Assembly: GCF_041438805.1 (NCBI RefSeq) | Contig: NZ_CP109190.1 | Location: 1,798,001-1,862,000, forward strand | Direction: 5' to 3' | Length of the DNA: 64,000 nt | Source: Streptomyces sp. NBC_01707 | GTDB lineage: Bacteria; Actinomycetota; Actinomycetes; Streptomycetales; Streptomycetaceae | Shown here: positions 26,690 to 35,900 of the stretch, one piece after another | Layout: the number at the start of each line of letters is the position of its first letter | How positions within the stretch are numbered: position 1 is the first letter of the stretch | Translations under genes and position numbers: made by a program | Notes under the pieces: generated by a model | Told to the model about the DNA's origin: nothing | The model's database searches: none | Seen by the model: only the letters and a program-made list of their open reading frames with translations

Positions 26690-27346
26690 ATGGGCCGGGA
26701 CCACTGGCGCGTCGAGCGGACCAGACACTCGCCCTGGGGCGCTCTCGCCCTGGTACTGCTCACCGGCCTCGCTCTGGTGCGGAACGGTCCGGACCCCTCA
26801 CCGGGCCCACCCCGGCCGGTCGCCGCCGCCTCGGCCCACCGCCACCAAAACGCCCCCGTCGTGCCTGCGGCGGACCTCACGGTGCGGCCACTGGCGTACG
26901 CCCCCGCCTCGCGCGTGGTCATCCCCGCGATCCAGGTCGATGCGCCGCTCGTCGATGTGCACCTGGAGCCGGACGGCTCGCTCGGAACACCCCCTCCGGA
27001 GGAACCCCGGCTCGCCGGGTGGTACCGCGACGGCGTCGCACCGGGCCAGCTGGGTACTTCGGTTCTCGTCGGCCAAGTCGACACCATGGCGGGACCCGCC
27101 GTGTTCGACGGCCTCGGTTCGCTGAGGCGGGGCAACCGGATCGAGGTGCCACGCCAGGACGACCGGGTCGCGGTGTTCGAGGTCTACGGGGTCGAGGTGT
27201 TCTCCACAGCCGCCTTCCCCGGCACCCGGGTGTACCGCGACACCGGCAGGGCGGAGCTGCGGCTCATCGCCCAGGACGGCTGCACGACATCCGACGGCCA
27301 CGACACCTGTGTCGTCGTCTTCGCCCGTCTGGTCGCGACCCGCTGA
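26690..27346 (+). CDS. Class F sortase homologue with all catalytic residues replaced (pseudo-sortase)
   Basis: A 218-residue protein with an N-terminal membrane anchor (about residues 16-30) and a clear class F sortase core: VIPAIQVDAPLVDVHL, GSLGTPP, LAGWYRDGVAPGQLGTSVLVG, MAGPAVFDGLGSLRRGNRIEV and VVVFARL. Three catalytic positions differ. The His of GHVD is Gln129 (codon CAA at 27074). The Cys of LITCGG is Gln195 (LRLIAQDG, CAG at 27272). The Arg normally before NVVVFA is replaced in GHDTCVVVFA. A cysteine at residue 198 is displaced and unlikely to substitute. The frame is intact, so this looks like a kept, non-enzymatic protein rather than decay. Confidence 0.85.
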   Translation: MGRDHWRVERTRHSPWGALALVLLTGLALVRNGPDPSPGPPRPVAAASAHRHQNAPVVPAADLTVRPLAYAPASRVVIPAIQVDAPLVDVHLEPDGSLGTPPPEEPRLAGWYRDGVAPGQLGTSVLVGQVDTMAGPAVFDGLGSLRRGNRIEVPRQDDRVAVFEVYGVEVFSTAAFPGTRVYRDTGRAELRLIAQDGCTTSDGHDTCVVVFARLVATR

Positions 27347-27544
27347 TCCATGGCCGAGCAGCCGCCGCGCACTCAGCCGCGGTGCGGCGCCCTTCCGGCG
27401 GCGGCCGTCGGGAAGCGACATCCTTCGCTCCGGAGCGATTTGCACCCGATGGAGGGATCGCACCCGTGGTAACCGACGGCTCCGGACCCGGCAGCGGGGC
27501 AGCCCGGGTCGGGGGTGGCGGCGGGAGCGGCTAACCTCACTGCC

Positions 27545-28006
27545 GTGACAGACCAGCAGCCCCACCAGTTCGAACGTGGCACAGACGGTCCGAAGGTGAT
27601 CGTCGCGGGCCTCGACGGGTCCGATTCCTCGATGCGCGCCGCCGCATACGCCGCCGGGCTGGCCCGCCGGCAGCACGCTCTGCTCGCCCTCGTCTATGTG
27701 CAGCCCGTGATGCCTGCGGGGGCCGCGCTCGGCGCACCGGTCGCCGACACGACCGGTGAGGTCGCGGAGGGTCTGGTGAGCGAGATCCGTGCGGCGACCG
27801 AGCGACTGAAGGACATATGGGATGTGCGCTGGGAGTTCCACACCTTCCGGGGTGATCCGTACAACGGGCTGGTCACCGCCGCCGACGAACTGAGGGCGGA
27901 CGCCGTCGTGGTGGGCGCGTCGGAGTCGGCGGGGCACCGGTTCATCGGTTCGGTGGCGATCCGGCTGGTGAAGGCGGGGCGCTGGCCCGTCACCGTCGTT
28001 CCGTGA
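27545..28006 (+). CDS. Universal stress protein, single UspA domain
   Basis: A 153-residue UspA-family protein starting at GTG 27545. It begins with KVIVAGLDGSDSSMRAAAYAA and ends with the ATP-binding pattern VVVGASESAGHRFIGSVA, then WPVTVVP, matching G-2x-G-9x-G-S. Such single-domain forms bind ATP and are often stress or dormancy induced. Monocistronic, 198 bp after the sortase-like gene. Confidence 0.88.
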   Translation: MTDQQPHQFERGTDGPKVIVAGLDGSDSSMRAAAYAAGLARRQHALLALVYVQPVMPAGAALGAPVADTTGEVAEGLVSEIRAATERLKDIWDVRWEFHTFRGDPYNGLVTAADELRADAVVVGASESAGHRFIGSVAIRLVKAGRWPVTVVP

Positions 28007-28046
28007 CCGCCCGACGGTGTCGGGACGGGCCCCGCCTTCCGGGTCG

Positions 28047-29687
28047 TCAGGCGTTCTTCTCGATCGACTTCTGGAACTCCCGGGCCATCTGGTCCAGCCC
28101 CTTGGAGCGCCACTCCGTCCAGAACGGCTTCCACTCGCCGGTCTTCTTGCGGCCACTGACGATGTCGTTGACCAGGTCCGTGGCCTCGGTCGACATGCGC
28201 CCGTAGTGCTCTGTGTACGCGTCGGAGTAGTGGCCGACCGTCGGGTTGGCGACAGCGGTCTCGATGAGCTTCTGCTCGACGGCGTACGTCTCCTTCACGT
28301 CCTCGGGGCCGTGGCTGCCAGGGAAGGCCGAGGGCAGCAGTGCGAACGGTGCGGTCGTCGCGGTCGCCAGTCCGCTGTAGAACCCCTCGACCTGCTGCTT
28401 CCCCTTCTTGGTGCGCTGCGGGAAACCCTGTTCGTCATACGTGAAGTCGGCTCCCTCGGTGCCGAACTCCAGGAGCTCGCGCTCCTTGCTGCCGAACGGC
28501 GCAGCGAGGTAGTTCAGCACGCCGAGCAGCATCCGTACCCGCTTCTCGCTGCCCTTCTTGATGGCGGTGTAGCCGATCGTGCCCAGGTGGTAGTGGTGGT
28601 TCGGCTGCCGGCCGCCCGCGGCGAACGGGATCAGGATCTGCGCCGCGAGCGACGGGTCGTTGGTACGGAGGTTGGCACGGCCGCCGGACGGATTGGCGAA
28701 CACCGCGGCACCGATGGATCCCTGTGCCATCTTCAGATAGGCGTCGGCCATCTTCGGGTCACCGGGGTAGAAGACACCGGCCTGCTTGAGCTTGAGCACG
28801 AAGTCCAGTGCCGCCAGGTACTCGTCGGTCTCCTGCCAGAAGGTGAGCGAGCCGTCCTTGTTCTGCCGCCACTTGTTCGGGGCGCCGAAGCACTGGCTCA
28901 GCACGCTGACGGCATTGACATAGATCGGTTCCAGCGCCCATACCTTGCCGCCGGTGACCTCCTTGCACTTGGCCAGGAACTCGTCGGGGCCGCTCGCGGA
29001 CAGGCCACCCGCCTTCTCCCAGACCTCGGGGTTGCCCGCGTAGACCTGGCCGAACGCGGGGTAGGGGCTCGGCGCACCCCAGATCTTGCCGTTGACCACG
29101 GCGGTCTTCCAGTGTGCGGGGGTCATCGCGGCGAGGTTCGGGTAGTCCTTGACCGCGTCACCCGAGACGTAGTCGGTGATGTCGGCGCACTTCGATTCCA
29201 GCAGCTCGGCGATGTGCTGGATGCCCTGGTTGGGTGGTATCCACATGAGGTCGGGGAGGTCCCCGCCGGCGACGGTGGCGGAGAACTTCTCCTCGTACCC
29301 GGGATCCGTGCCCAGGATCGCGGAGAGGTCGACGCCGAGCTCCTGGTCGATCTTCTGCCAGTGCTCGTTGGATCCCTTGGGGAGCGGCGGCTGCGTCCAG
29401 ATCTCGGTGAGCAGGGTGACCTTCGAGCCGTCGCCAGGGACTTCGGGGACGCTCCGGATCAGTTGCTCCGGGTACGAGAGGTAGCCCGCGGAGAGGCCCT
29501 TCGCGTTGGCCGGGAGATCGGGCGTGACCTTGGTGAAGGGGACGTAGGCGGGAAGCTTCACCTTTGCCGAGGCGGCTTCGGTCCGGTGGCCGGTGGACGA
29601 ACCGCAGCCGGTGAGCGAGGCGGCGGCGGCGCCCGCCGCGACGGCGGTGCTCAGGCCCAGGAAAGTGCGTCGGGACATGCCGGTCAT
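28047..29687 (-). CDS. Sugar ABC importer solute-binding lipoprotein (LipO/LplA-like), Tat-exported
   Basis: A 546-residue protein with a twin-arginine signal (MSRRTFLGL), a lipobox LTGC (Cys28) and the large solute-binding domain of LplA/LipO type (GGDLPDLMWIP, GKIWGAPSPYPAFGQVY, GTIGYTAIKKGSEKR, EFGTEGADFTYD). Size above 500 residues is typical of binding proteins for oligosaccharides rather than simple sugars. It is the last gene of a permease-permease-binding protein operon; no ATPase gene is present, as expected where MsiK serves several importers. The nearby ROK regulator and DUF6067 hydrolase suggest a hexosamine-containing oligosaccharide, which is inference. Confidence 0.9.
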   Translation of the reverse strand: MTGMSRRTFLGLSTAVAAGAAAASLTGCGSSTGHRTEAASAKVKLPAYVPFTKVTPDLPANAKGLSAGYLSYPEQLIRSVPEVPGDGSKVTLLTEIWTQPPLPKGSNEHWQKIDQELGVDLSAILGTDPGYEEKFSATVAGGDLPDLMWIPPNQGIQHIAELLESKCADITDYVSGDAVKDYPNLAAMTPAHWKTAVVNGKIWGAPSPYPAFGQVYAGNPEVWEKAGGLSASGPDEFLAKCKEVTGGKVWALEPIYVNAVSVLSQCFGAPNKWRQNKDGSLTFWQETDEYLAALDFVLKLKQAGVFYPGDPKMADAYLKMAQGSIGAAVFANPSGGRANLRTNDPSLAAQILIPFAAGGRQPNHHYHLGTIGYTAIKKGSEKRVRMLLGVLNYLAAPFGSKERELLEFGTEGADFTYDEQGFPQRTKKGKQQVEGFYSGLATATTAPFALLPSAFPGSHGPEDVKETYAVEQKLIETAVANPTVGHYSDAYTEHYGRMSTEATDLVNDIVSGRKKTGEWKPFWTEWRSKGLDQMAREFQKSIEKNA

Positions 29688-29750
29688 GGAAATCTCCGCA
29701 ACAGGGTGAGGGGGGACGGGTGAGGGGAGGAGGGCGGGGAGCGGCGCGGG

Positions 29751-30671
29751 TCAGCCCTTGATCGCGCCGGTGAGCACGCCCTTGGTGAAGTACTTCTGGA
29801 GGAAGGGGTAGAGCAGCAGGATCGGGATCAGCGCGATCATGACGACCGCCATGGAGATCGACTGCTGCGGCGGCAGATGGGCCACGCCGAGCTGGTCGGC
29901 CGCCATCTGCTTGTTCTGCACCACGTAGGTCCGCAGCAGCAGTTGGACCGGCCACTTCCCGGAGTCGTTGAGGTAGAGCATCGCGTTGAAGAACGCGTTC
30001 CAGTACGTCACCGCGTAGAAGAGCCCGACGACGGCGATGACTCCCTTGGAGAGCGGCAGCACGATCCGGGTGAGGATCCGCCAGTCGCCCGCACCGTCGA
30101 TCCGGGCCGCCTGGTAGAGCTCCTCGGGGATGTTCATGAAGAACGCCCGCATCACGACCAGGTTGAAGGCGTTGACCAGACCCGGCAGGATCAGCGACCA
30201 GTAGGAATCGAGCAGGCCGAGCTCCCTGACCAGGACGTACATCGGGATCATGCCGGGGGCGAGGAGCAGCGTGAACAGGACGAGCAGCAGGACGGGTTTG
30301 CTGCCGGGGACGCCTCGCTTGCTCAGCGCGTAGGCCAGGGCGATGGTCGTCAGGAGGGAGAGTGCCGTGCCGACGCCGGTGATCAGGACGCTGACCGTGA
30401 CGGCGCGGGTGACCAGTCCGCCGGACAGGATCGTGCGGTAGGCCTGCAGGGTCGGCTCCGTCGGGAAGAGGACGTACCCGCCGGCGGCCGTGATCTCCTC
30501 ACGGGAGGCGAGGCTGGTGGAGAGCACGATGAGGAACGGCACCGTCATCACAGCGACGATGACTGTGATCACGACGGCCTTGGCCGCCGAGCCGAGCCGG
30601 GTGGGCGGCTCCTCCCAGGCGGCCCGGCGGTCCGCCGTCCGAGGCTTCGACAAGGGCAGTCCGATGCTCAT
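29751..30671 (-). CDS. Carbohydrate ABC transporter permease (LplC/YtcP-like)
   Basis: A 306-residue inner-membrane permease with six transmembrane segments and the EAA loop near the C-terminal third (YQAARIDGAGDWRILTRIVLPLSKG). Belongs to the MalG-like half of CUT1 importers. The ATG at 30671 overlaps the stop of the preceding permease by 4 bp (ATGA), which fixes the start. It contacts the shared ATPase through the EAA loop. Confidence 0.92.
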   Translation of the reverse strand: MSIGLPLSKPRTADRRAAWEEPPTRLGSAAKAVVITVIVAVMTVPFLIVLSTSLASREEITAAGGYVLFPTEPTLQAYRTILSGGLVTRAVTVSVLITGVGTALSLLTTIALAYALSKRGVPGSKPVLLLVLFTLLLAPGMIPMYVLVRELGLLDSYWSLILPGLVNAFNLVVMRAFFMNIPEELYQAARIDGAGDWRILTRIVLPLSKGVIAVVGLFYAVTYWNAFFNAMLYLNDSGKWPVQLLLRTYVVQNKQMAADQLGVAHLPPQQSISMAVVMIALIPILLLYPFLQKYFTKGVLTGAIKG

Positions 30672-31660
30672 CTGCTGTACACCCCTTGCTCTCCGAATGC
30701 GTGGGCCAGCCGGTTGGCGCCCCAGATCATCAGGGCGCCGACCACACCCTTGACCAGGCCGGCGGCGGCGCCGACGCCCCAGTCGCCGTAGACCACGCCG
30801 TGGTAGTAGACGTAGGTGTCGAGGACCTCCGCGGCCCGGGCACCGACCGCGTCGCGCTGCAGAAGGAACTGCTCGAAACCGACGGACAGTACGTCGCCGA
30901 GGCGCAGCACCAGCAGCATGATCGTGACTCCGCGGACGGCGGGCAGCGTCACATGCCACATGCGCCGCCAGGGGCCGGCACCGTCCACGGCTGCCGATTC
31001 GTACAGGCTCTGGTCGACGTTGGCGAGCGCGGCCAGATAAATGATCATGCCCCAGCCGATGTCCTTCCAGATCACCTGCGCGGTGATCAGTACGGGGAAG
31101 GTCCCGGGGTCGGTCATCACGTCGAGGGCCGACAGACCGTGGTCACGAAGAAAGTTGCTGATCAGTCCGGCGCCACCGACCACTTGCTGGAAGAGGGCGA
31201 CGACCAGCACCCAGGAGATGAAGTGCGGTAGGTAGACGACGCTCTGCACGAACCTCTTGACGCGACTGCTGACCAGGCTGTTGATGAGCAGGGCGAGGGC
31301 CAGCGGCGCCGGAAAGAAGAAGATCAGTTGCAGTGCGGCAAAGGCAAGGGTGTTGCGTACGGCCTCCCAGAACGCCGGATCCGCGAACATCTCCTGGAAG
31401 TTGGCCAGGCCGACCAGGGGGCTGTCCTTGAAGCCGATGAACGGCTGGTAGTCCTGGAAGGCGACGATGTTGCCCAGCATCGGCACGTAGAAGAAGACGG
31501 CGAAGAAGAGCAGGCCCGGGGTCATCAGGGCGAGCATCACCCAGTTGTTGCGCAGCCGGACCCGCAGAGGTACACGCCGCAACGGGGGACGACCGCTCTC
31601 GGCCCTGGGCTCGGGTGGGGACGCGGCCCGTGGGCTGCGCGCTGTTGCAGCGGATGTCAC
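30668..31660 (-). CDS. Carbohydrate ABC transporter permease (LplB-like)
   Basis: A 330-residue MalF-like permease: about 40 polar N-terminal residues, six transmembrane segments and the EAA loop YESAAVDGAGPWRRMWHVTLPAV. I chose the GTG at 31660 because GGGAG lies 6-7 nt upstream; longer in-frame starts would reach into the regulatory gap. It is the first gene of the importer operon and lies downstream of the ROK gene on the same strand. Confidence 0.88.
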   Translation of the reverse strand: MTSAATARSPRAASPPEPRAESGRPPLRRVPLRVRLRNNWVMLALMTPGLLFFAVFFYVPMLGNIVAFQDYQPFIGFKDSPLVGLANFQEMFADPAFWEAVRNTLAFAALQLIFFFPAPLALALLINSLVSSRVKRFVQSVVYLPHFISWVLVVALFQQVVGGAGLISNFLRDHGLSALDVMTDPGTFPVLITAQVIWKDIGWGMIIYLAALANVDQSLYESAAVDGAGPWRRMWHVTLPAVRGVTIMLLVLRLGDVLSVGFEQFLLQRDAVGARAAEVLDTYVYYHGVVYGDWGVGAAAGLVKGVVGALMIWGANRLAHAFGEQGVYSR

Positions 31661-31688
31661 ACGTACTCCCTGACCTGGCGGCTCGACG

Positions 31689-31708
31689 AATTTAGAAACC
31701 AACTTTCC
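31689..31708 (-). promoter_or_regulatory. AT-rich candidate ROK operator upstream of the importer operon
   Basis: In the minus-strand reading, GGAAAGTTGG followed by TTTCTAAATT occupies 31689-31708, 29 bp before the first permease start. It is an A/T island in very G+C-rich DNA and shares GGWAAGTTG with the site upstream of the DUF6067 gene (32957-32975). The adjacent ROK protein is the obvious candidate to bind both. Confidence 0.4.
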
Positions 31709-31765
31709 GAAAAGAGTGGCCACATCATCGAAGCGTCGAACCGGTAGGTCAACAGCCAATCAGTC

Positions 31766-32899
31766 CTAGGTAGTTGGACTTTTCTGCACGGCGTGATCGA
31801 TGTGCTCCAATGCCAGCCGGGCTGCCCCGATTGCAGTCGATTCCTCGCCCAGTGCGGAGTTCCGCACGGATGGCGCATTCGGGCAGCGGCCCGCGAGGTC
31901 CGCGGCGAACGGCTCGCTGAGCAGCGCGCCGGCCCGGGAGATACCGCCGCCGAGCACCACGAGTTCCGGATCGAGCGCGGCAACATGGGGCGCCAGGCAT
32001 TCGGCGAGCGACTCGGCGAAGGCGCGCAGGGCGTACCGAGCGCCGCCGTCCCCCGCGGCCGCGGCCTCGACCACGGCGCGGGCGGCGCTGTTCCGGGTGG
32101 GCAGTTCGGCTCCTTGGTGTCCGGCGGCCCAGTCCAGCAGCCGCCGGTATGCCGCCGACCAGCCGTCCGGGGGCAGCAGTTCGCCGGCCGCACCGCCGTG
32201 GCCCCGGTGCAGCCGGCCGTGCAGCCACAGGCCGATGCCGGGGCGATTGCCGACGTACAGGTAGATGGCGTCCCGGACGCCGACGGCCACTCCCCCGGAG
32301 CATTCGGCGAGCGTCGCGAGCTGGATGTCGTTGCCGACCAGAACCGGCCCCGGCGCGCAGTCGGCGAGCTCATGGCCCAGGTCGAGTCCGGTCCAGCCGG
32401 GCAGCGCGGTGCTCCGCACCACCCGGCCTGCCAGATCCACCATGCCGCTGGTGCCGATCCCGGTGGCCAGCGGGCGCACCCCGGCGGCCTCCGGCCTGGC
32501 CAGGCAGGCGTCGATCGCCCCGCGGACGGCCTTGAGTCGTCGCCGAGCGGTCATGGCGGGAGTGACCACGACACGCTGCGCGGCGACCGTGCGGCCGAGC
32601 AGGTCCACGGCGTGGACCAGTACCTTGTGCGCTCCGATGTCGACGCCGACGACATGGCCCGCCTCGGCCCGGAAGCGGAACCGGCGTGCCGGGCGGCCGA
32701 CGGCGCCGCTGCTGGCCTGGAGCTCCACCAGCCTGCCCTCGCGCAGCAGCTGTGCCGTGAGGTCCTGGGCGGTCGGCCGGGACACCCCGATCAGCCCGGC
32801 GAGCTCCGGCACGGTGACCTCGTCGCGTTCCCGCAACACCCGTAGCGCGGCGGCCGTGTTCAGTCGGCGCAGCAGCGAGGCGTCCCCACCCCGGTCCAT
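31766..32899 (-). CDS. ROK-family transcriptional regulator
   Basis: A 377-residue NagC/XylR-type protein: an N-terminal winged helix-turn-helix (RDEVTVPELAGLIGVSRPTAQDLTAQLL, about residues 25-55), then the ROK kinase-like sugar-binding domain (VVGVDIGAHKVLVHAVDLLG, GIGTSGMVD, VLVGNDIQLATLAE, VVLGGGISRAG). The usual CxCGxxGC zinc loop is not visible: the expected place reads GLWLHGRLHRGHGGAAGE. ATG 32899 has GGGAGAGG upstream. It sits between the importer operon and the divergent hydrolase, and probably represses both until a sugar binds. Confidence 0.88.
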   Translation of the reverse strand: MDRGGDASLLRRLNTAAALRVLRERDEVTVPELAGLIGVSRPTAQDLTAQLLREGRLVELQASSGAVGRPARRFRFRAEAGHVVGVDIGAHKVLVHAVDLLGRTVAAQRVVVTPAMTARRRLKAVRGAIDACLARPEAAGVRPLATGIGTSGMVDLAGRVVRSTALPGWTGLDLGHELADCAPGPVLVGNDIQLATLAECSGGVAVGVRDAIYLYVGNRPGIGLWLHGRLHRGHGGAAGELLPPDGWSAAYRRLLDWAAGHQGAELPTRNSAARAVVEAAAAGDGGARYALRAFAESLAECLAPHVAALDPELVVLGGGISRAGALLSEPFAADLAGRCPNAPSVRNSALGEESTAIGAARLALEHIDHAVQKSPTT

Positions 32900-32956
32900 G
32901 GCCTCTCCCTTGACAGCGTGATCGAAGTCTCTCCATGGTGGCCCATGGCGATTGAG

Positions 32957-32975
32957 CAACTTACCTAATAAATAG
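32957..32975 (+). promoter_or_regulatory. AT-rich candidate ROK operator upstream of the DUF6067 gene
   Basis: CAACTTACCTAATAAATAG at 32957-32975 lies 21 bp before the ATG at 32997, within the 97-bp divergent gap with the ROK gene. Its reverse complement contains GGTAAGTTG, close to GGAAAGTTG in the importer promoter. A TTGACA at 32909-32914 could be the -35 of this gene, but the -10 is weak. Confidence 0.4.
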
Positions 32976-32996
32976 CGCCCTTGAGGGAGTGCAGAC

Positions 32997-35897
32997 ATGG
33001 GTGAGCAGGGCCATCCCGAGCTGGAGTGCGGGCTCGGATCATGGGACAGCGACATGTACGGCAACCACCGGATCCTGGTACGCGCACCCTCGGGCGGCCC
33101 GGTGTTCGGGGCCGAACTGCCATGGCGTCGCCGGGATCCGGACCCCGCGACGGTGGACGTCATCGTGCTCGCGCCTTCCGGTCGGCGGGTGCGGAACACG
33201 GTGCCGATCGAGGTGACGGCCGGGCGCGGCCGGATCGCCTTCGAGCCGGTGGAGGGCGAGGGCGACTACGCCGTGCACTACCTGCCGTACGCGCACACCG
33301 GCCGGCCGTACTATCCGCAGGCCGCCTACCGGCAGCCGACACCGACCGCCGACCCCGGCTGGGTGCATCGGAGCGGGCTGAACCGGCCGGAGCGGGCCTG
33401 GGCGACGCTGCCTCGCGCCGAGGCGTTCCGGTACGAGGCCGTGAGCGCCGTCGACTCCTTCGCGCCGATGGGGTTCGCGGCCACCGCCGACGAGTGCGCG
33501 GCGCTGACCGCGGCTCACCCGGACCAGCCGTTCCTGCTGTTCGGCGAGGACCGCGGCCGTCCGCTCGGCCGGTACGACGGCCTGCCCGCCCGCTGGGCGG
33601 GCGCCGTGCCGTTCGCGCCGTTCTCGGGTTCGGCGGCGCGGGGCGAGTTCTATGTGCTGCAGGCCGGGGTGTACGCGGTGCGGGCGCTTACGGAGGTCCG
33701 TACCGAGGTCCGCGGGCTGCCCTTTCCGGTCCGGTCGCTCACCGCCGGCGGCACCGACGCACGCGGGCTGCCGTTCGAGAACCGGATCGGCATCGACGCG
33801 GGGCGCGTACACGTGCTCTGGTTCGGCCTGGACGTCCCGGAGGACACACGGCCCGGTACGTACGAGGGCGAGATCGCTGTGCGCGCCGACGGCACCGGCG
33901 AGCGATTGCTGCCGCTGCGGATCACCGTGGACCCGCGGACCGTCACCGACCACGGCGCCGGGGACCCTGCACGGCTGGCCAGGCTGCGCTGGCTGGACTC
34001 GACGCTCGGCCAGGACGACGAAGTCGTCCCGCCGTTCACCCCGGTGAAGGTCGCCGGAAGCCGGCTGGAGATCCTCGGCCGGGCCGTCGAGATCGGCCCC
34101 GACGGGCTGCCGCAGCGGCTCACCTCCTCGTTCACCTCGGCGGTGACCGGCACGGACGGGCCGGAGCGCGATCTGCTGGCCGGCCCGGTGACGCTCACGG
34201 TCGGCCGCCCTCTCGACCGGGCTCCGCTGAAGCTGGACCGTACCGGACCGGCTCGGGTGCGCTGGTCCACCGAAGCCACCGCTCCCGGACTCCGGCTCGC
34301 CACCGAGGGTGAGTTGGAGGCCGACGGGTTCCTTGTCGTACGGACCACCGTCGAGGCGGTCGACGACCTCGCCCTCGACGTACGGCTCGATGTGCCGGTC
34401 GTCGCCGAGACCGCCCGCTACGCGATGGGGCTCGGACTGCCGGGGCAGGTCTGCCCGAAGACGTACGACTGGCAGTGGGACACCCCCACGCGCAATCAGG
34501 ACTCCCTCTGGCTCGGCTCCCCCTCGGCCGGCATCCAGGTGTCGCTGCGCGACGAGCACTATGCCCGCCCGCTGAACACCAACTACTACCGCGAGAAGCC
34601 CCTCGTGACGCCGCGTTCCTGGGCAGGGGACGGACACGGCGGCATCCGGCTGCGCACAGCGGACGGGGTGCGGACGCTGACCGCGTACAGCGGCCCGCTG
34701 AGGATCGCCGCCGGGGAGCGTCGCTGCTTCGAACTGCGTCTCCTGCTCACGCCGTTCAAGCCGATCCGGGTAGAGCGGCAACTCGCCGAGCGCTACTTCC
34801 ACGCGTACGCCTCCCCTGCCGAGATCGCCGCCTACGGCGCGAACGTCGTCAACCTCCACCACGCCACCCCGCCCAACCCGTACCTGAACGACCCTCTGCT
34901 CGCCGCAGGCCTGCTCGAGGAGTACACCACCGAGGCACACCGGCTCGGCATCCGCGTCAAGGTGTACGACACGGTGCGCGAACTCACCCGTCACAACCCT
35001 GAGTTGCCCGTCCTGGCGTCCCTCGGAAGCGAAGTGCTGGCGCCGGGACCGGGCGGTGGACACGCCTGGCTGCACGAGCATCTGGGCACGGACTACGTCC
35101 CCGGCTGGGTGGCACCCGATGTCGCCGACGTGGCCGTCGTGACCTCGGGCGACTCACGGTGGCACAACTCCTATGTGTGCGGCATCGACCGGCTGCGCCG
35201 CCGGATCGGCGTCGACGGCCTCTATCTCGACGATGTGGCGTACGACCGGACCATCATGAAGCGCGTACGCAAGACCCTGGCCCGCTCCGTGGACACGGCA
35301 CCCCTGATCGATCTGCACTCCTGCAACCAGTACCGGGAGCCTGACGGCTTCGCGTCCAGTGCCAATCTGTACGCGGAACTGATGCCCTACACCGACCGCC
35401 TCTGGCTGGGCGAGCTGTTCGACTACGAGGGGACCGATCCCGCTTACTGGCTGGTGGAGCTGTCAGGGATCCCGTTCGGACTGATGGGCGAGATGCTGCA
35501 GGACGGCGGCAACCCGTGGCGGGGACTGGTCTTCGGCATGACGGCGCGCGCCCCGATGACCGACGTGCGGCCGATATGGCGGGCCTTCGACGAACTACGC
35601 CTCATCGACGCCGAGTTCACCGGCTGGTGGGCCGACGACACTCCTGTGTCCACCGGCCGGGACGATGTCCTCGCCTCCACCTGGGAGGGGCCCGGCGGGA
35701 CGACGACCGCGATCGCGTCATGGGCGGCGGAACCGGTCGGATGTGTCCTCAGGGACGCCGACGGCCCGGTGGCGACGTACGCGCCGGCGATCGCGGGCTT
35801 CCAGCCGGAACGCTCCTTCGCAGCGGGTGAGCGGGTACCGGTGGCTCCGGGGCGCGGCTGGCTGCTGACCCTGCGGCCGGCTCCGGTGCCCCGCTGA
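32997..35897 (+). CDS. Large cytoplasmic DUF6067/GH123-like glycoside hydrolase
   Basis: A 966-residue protein without a signal peptide. The N-terminal about 330 residues look like beta-sandwich domains (WFGLDVPEDTRPGTYEGEIAV). The C-terminal half resembles the TIM-barrel region of DUF6067 proteins, related to GH123 N-acetylgalactosaminidases: ERYFHAYASPAEIAAYGANVVNLHH, GIRVKVYDTVREL, VDGLYLDDVAYDR and LWLGELFDYEG. The acidic residues in DGLYLDD are candidate catalytic or substrate-binding residues. GAGGGAG precedes the ATG. Being intracellular and beside an importer, it may trim the imported oligosaccharide. The family call is fairly sure, the substrate unknown. Confidence 0.75.
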   Translation: MGEQGHPELECGLGSWDSDMYGNHRILVRAPSGGPVFGAELPWRRRDPDPATVDVIVLAPSGRRVRNTVPIEVTAGRGRIAFEPVEGEGDYAVHYLPYAHTGRPYYPQAAYRQPTPTADPGWVHRSGLNRPERAWATLPRAEAFRYEAVSAVDSFAPMGFAATADECAALTAAHPDQPFLLFGEDRGRPLGRYDGLPARWAGAVPFAPFSGSAARGEFYVLQAGVYAVRALTEVRTEVRGLPFPVRSLTAGGTDARGLPFENRIGIDAGRVHVLWFGLDVPEDTRPGTYEGEIAVRADGTGERLLPLRITVDPRTVTDHGAGDPARLARLRWLDSTLGQDDEVVPPFTPVKVAGSRLEILGRAVEIGPDGLPQRLTSSFTSAVTGTDGPERDLLAGPVTLTVGRPLDRAPLKLDRTGPARVRWSTEATAPGLRLATEGELEADGFLVVRTTVEAVDDLALDVRLDVPVVAETARYAMGLGLPGQVCPKTYDWQWDTPTRNQDSLWLGSPSAGIQVSLRDEHYARPLNTNYYREKPLVTPRSWAGDGHGGIRLRTADGVRTLTAYSGPLRIAAGERRCFELRLLLTPFKPIRVERQLAERYFHAYASPAEIAAYGANVVNLHHATPPNPYLNDPLLAAGLLEEYTTEAHRLGIRVKVYDTVRELTRHNPELPVLASLGSEVLAPGPGGGHAWLHEHLGTDYVPGWVAPDVADVAVVTSGDSRWHNSYVCGIDRLRRRIGVDGLYLDDVAYDRTIMKRVRKTLARSVDTAPLIDLHSCNQYREPDGFASSANLYAELMPYTDRLWLGELFDYEGTDPAYWLVELSGIPFGLMGEMLQDGGNPWRGLVFGMTARAPMTDVRPIWRAFDELRLIDAEFTGWWADDTPVSTGRDDVLASTWEGPGGTTTAIASWAAEPVGCVLRDADGPVATYAPAIAGFQPERSFAAGERVPVAPGRGWLLTLRPAPVPR

Positions 35898-35900
35898 CCG

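Noticed and set aside
26690..27346. Possibility that Cys198 of the sortase homologue is a shifted catalytic cysteine
   Set aside because: It lies three residues after the normal position, beyond the end of the strand, and the catalytic His and Arg are also missing, so a simple shift does not restore the site.
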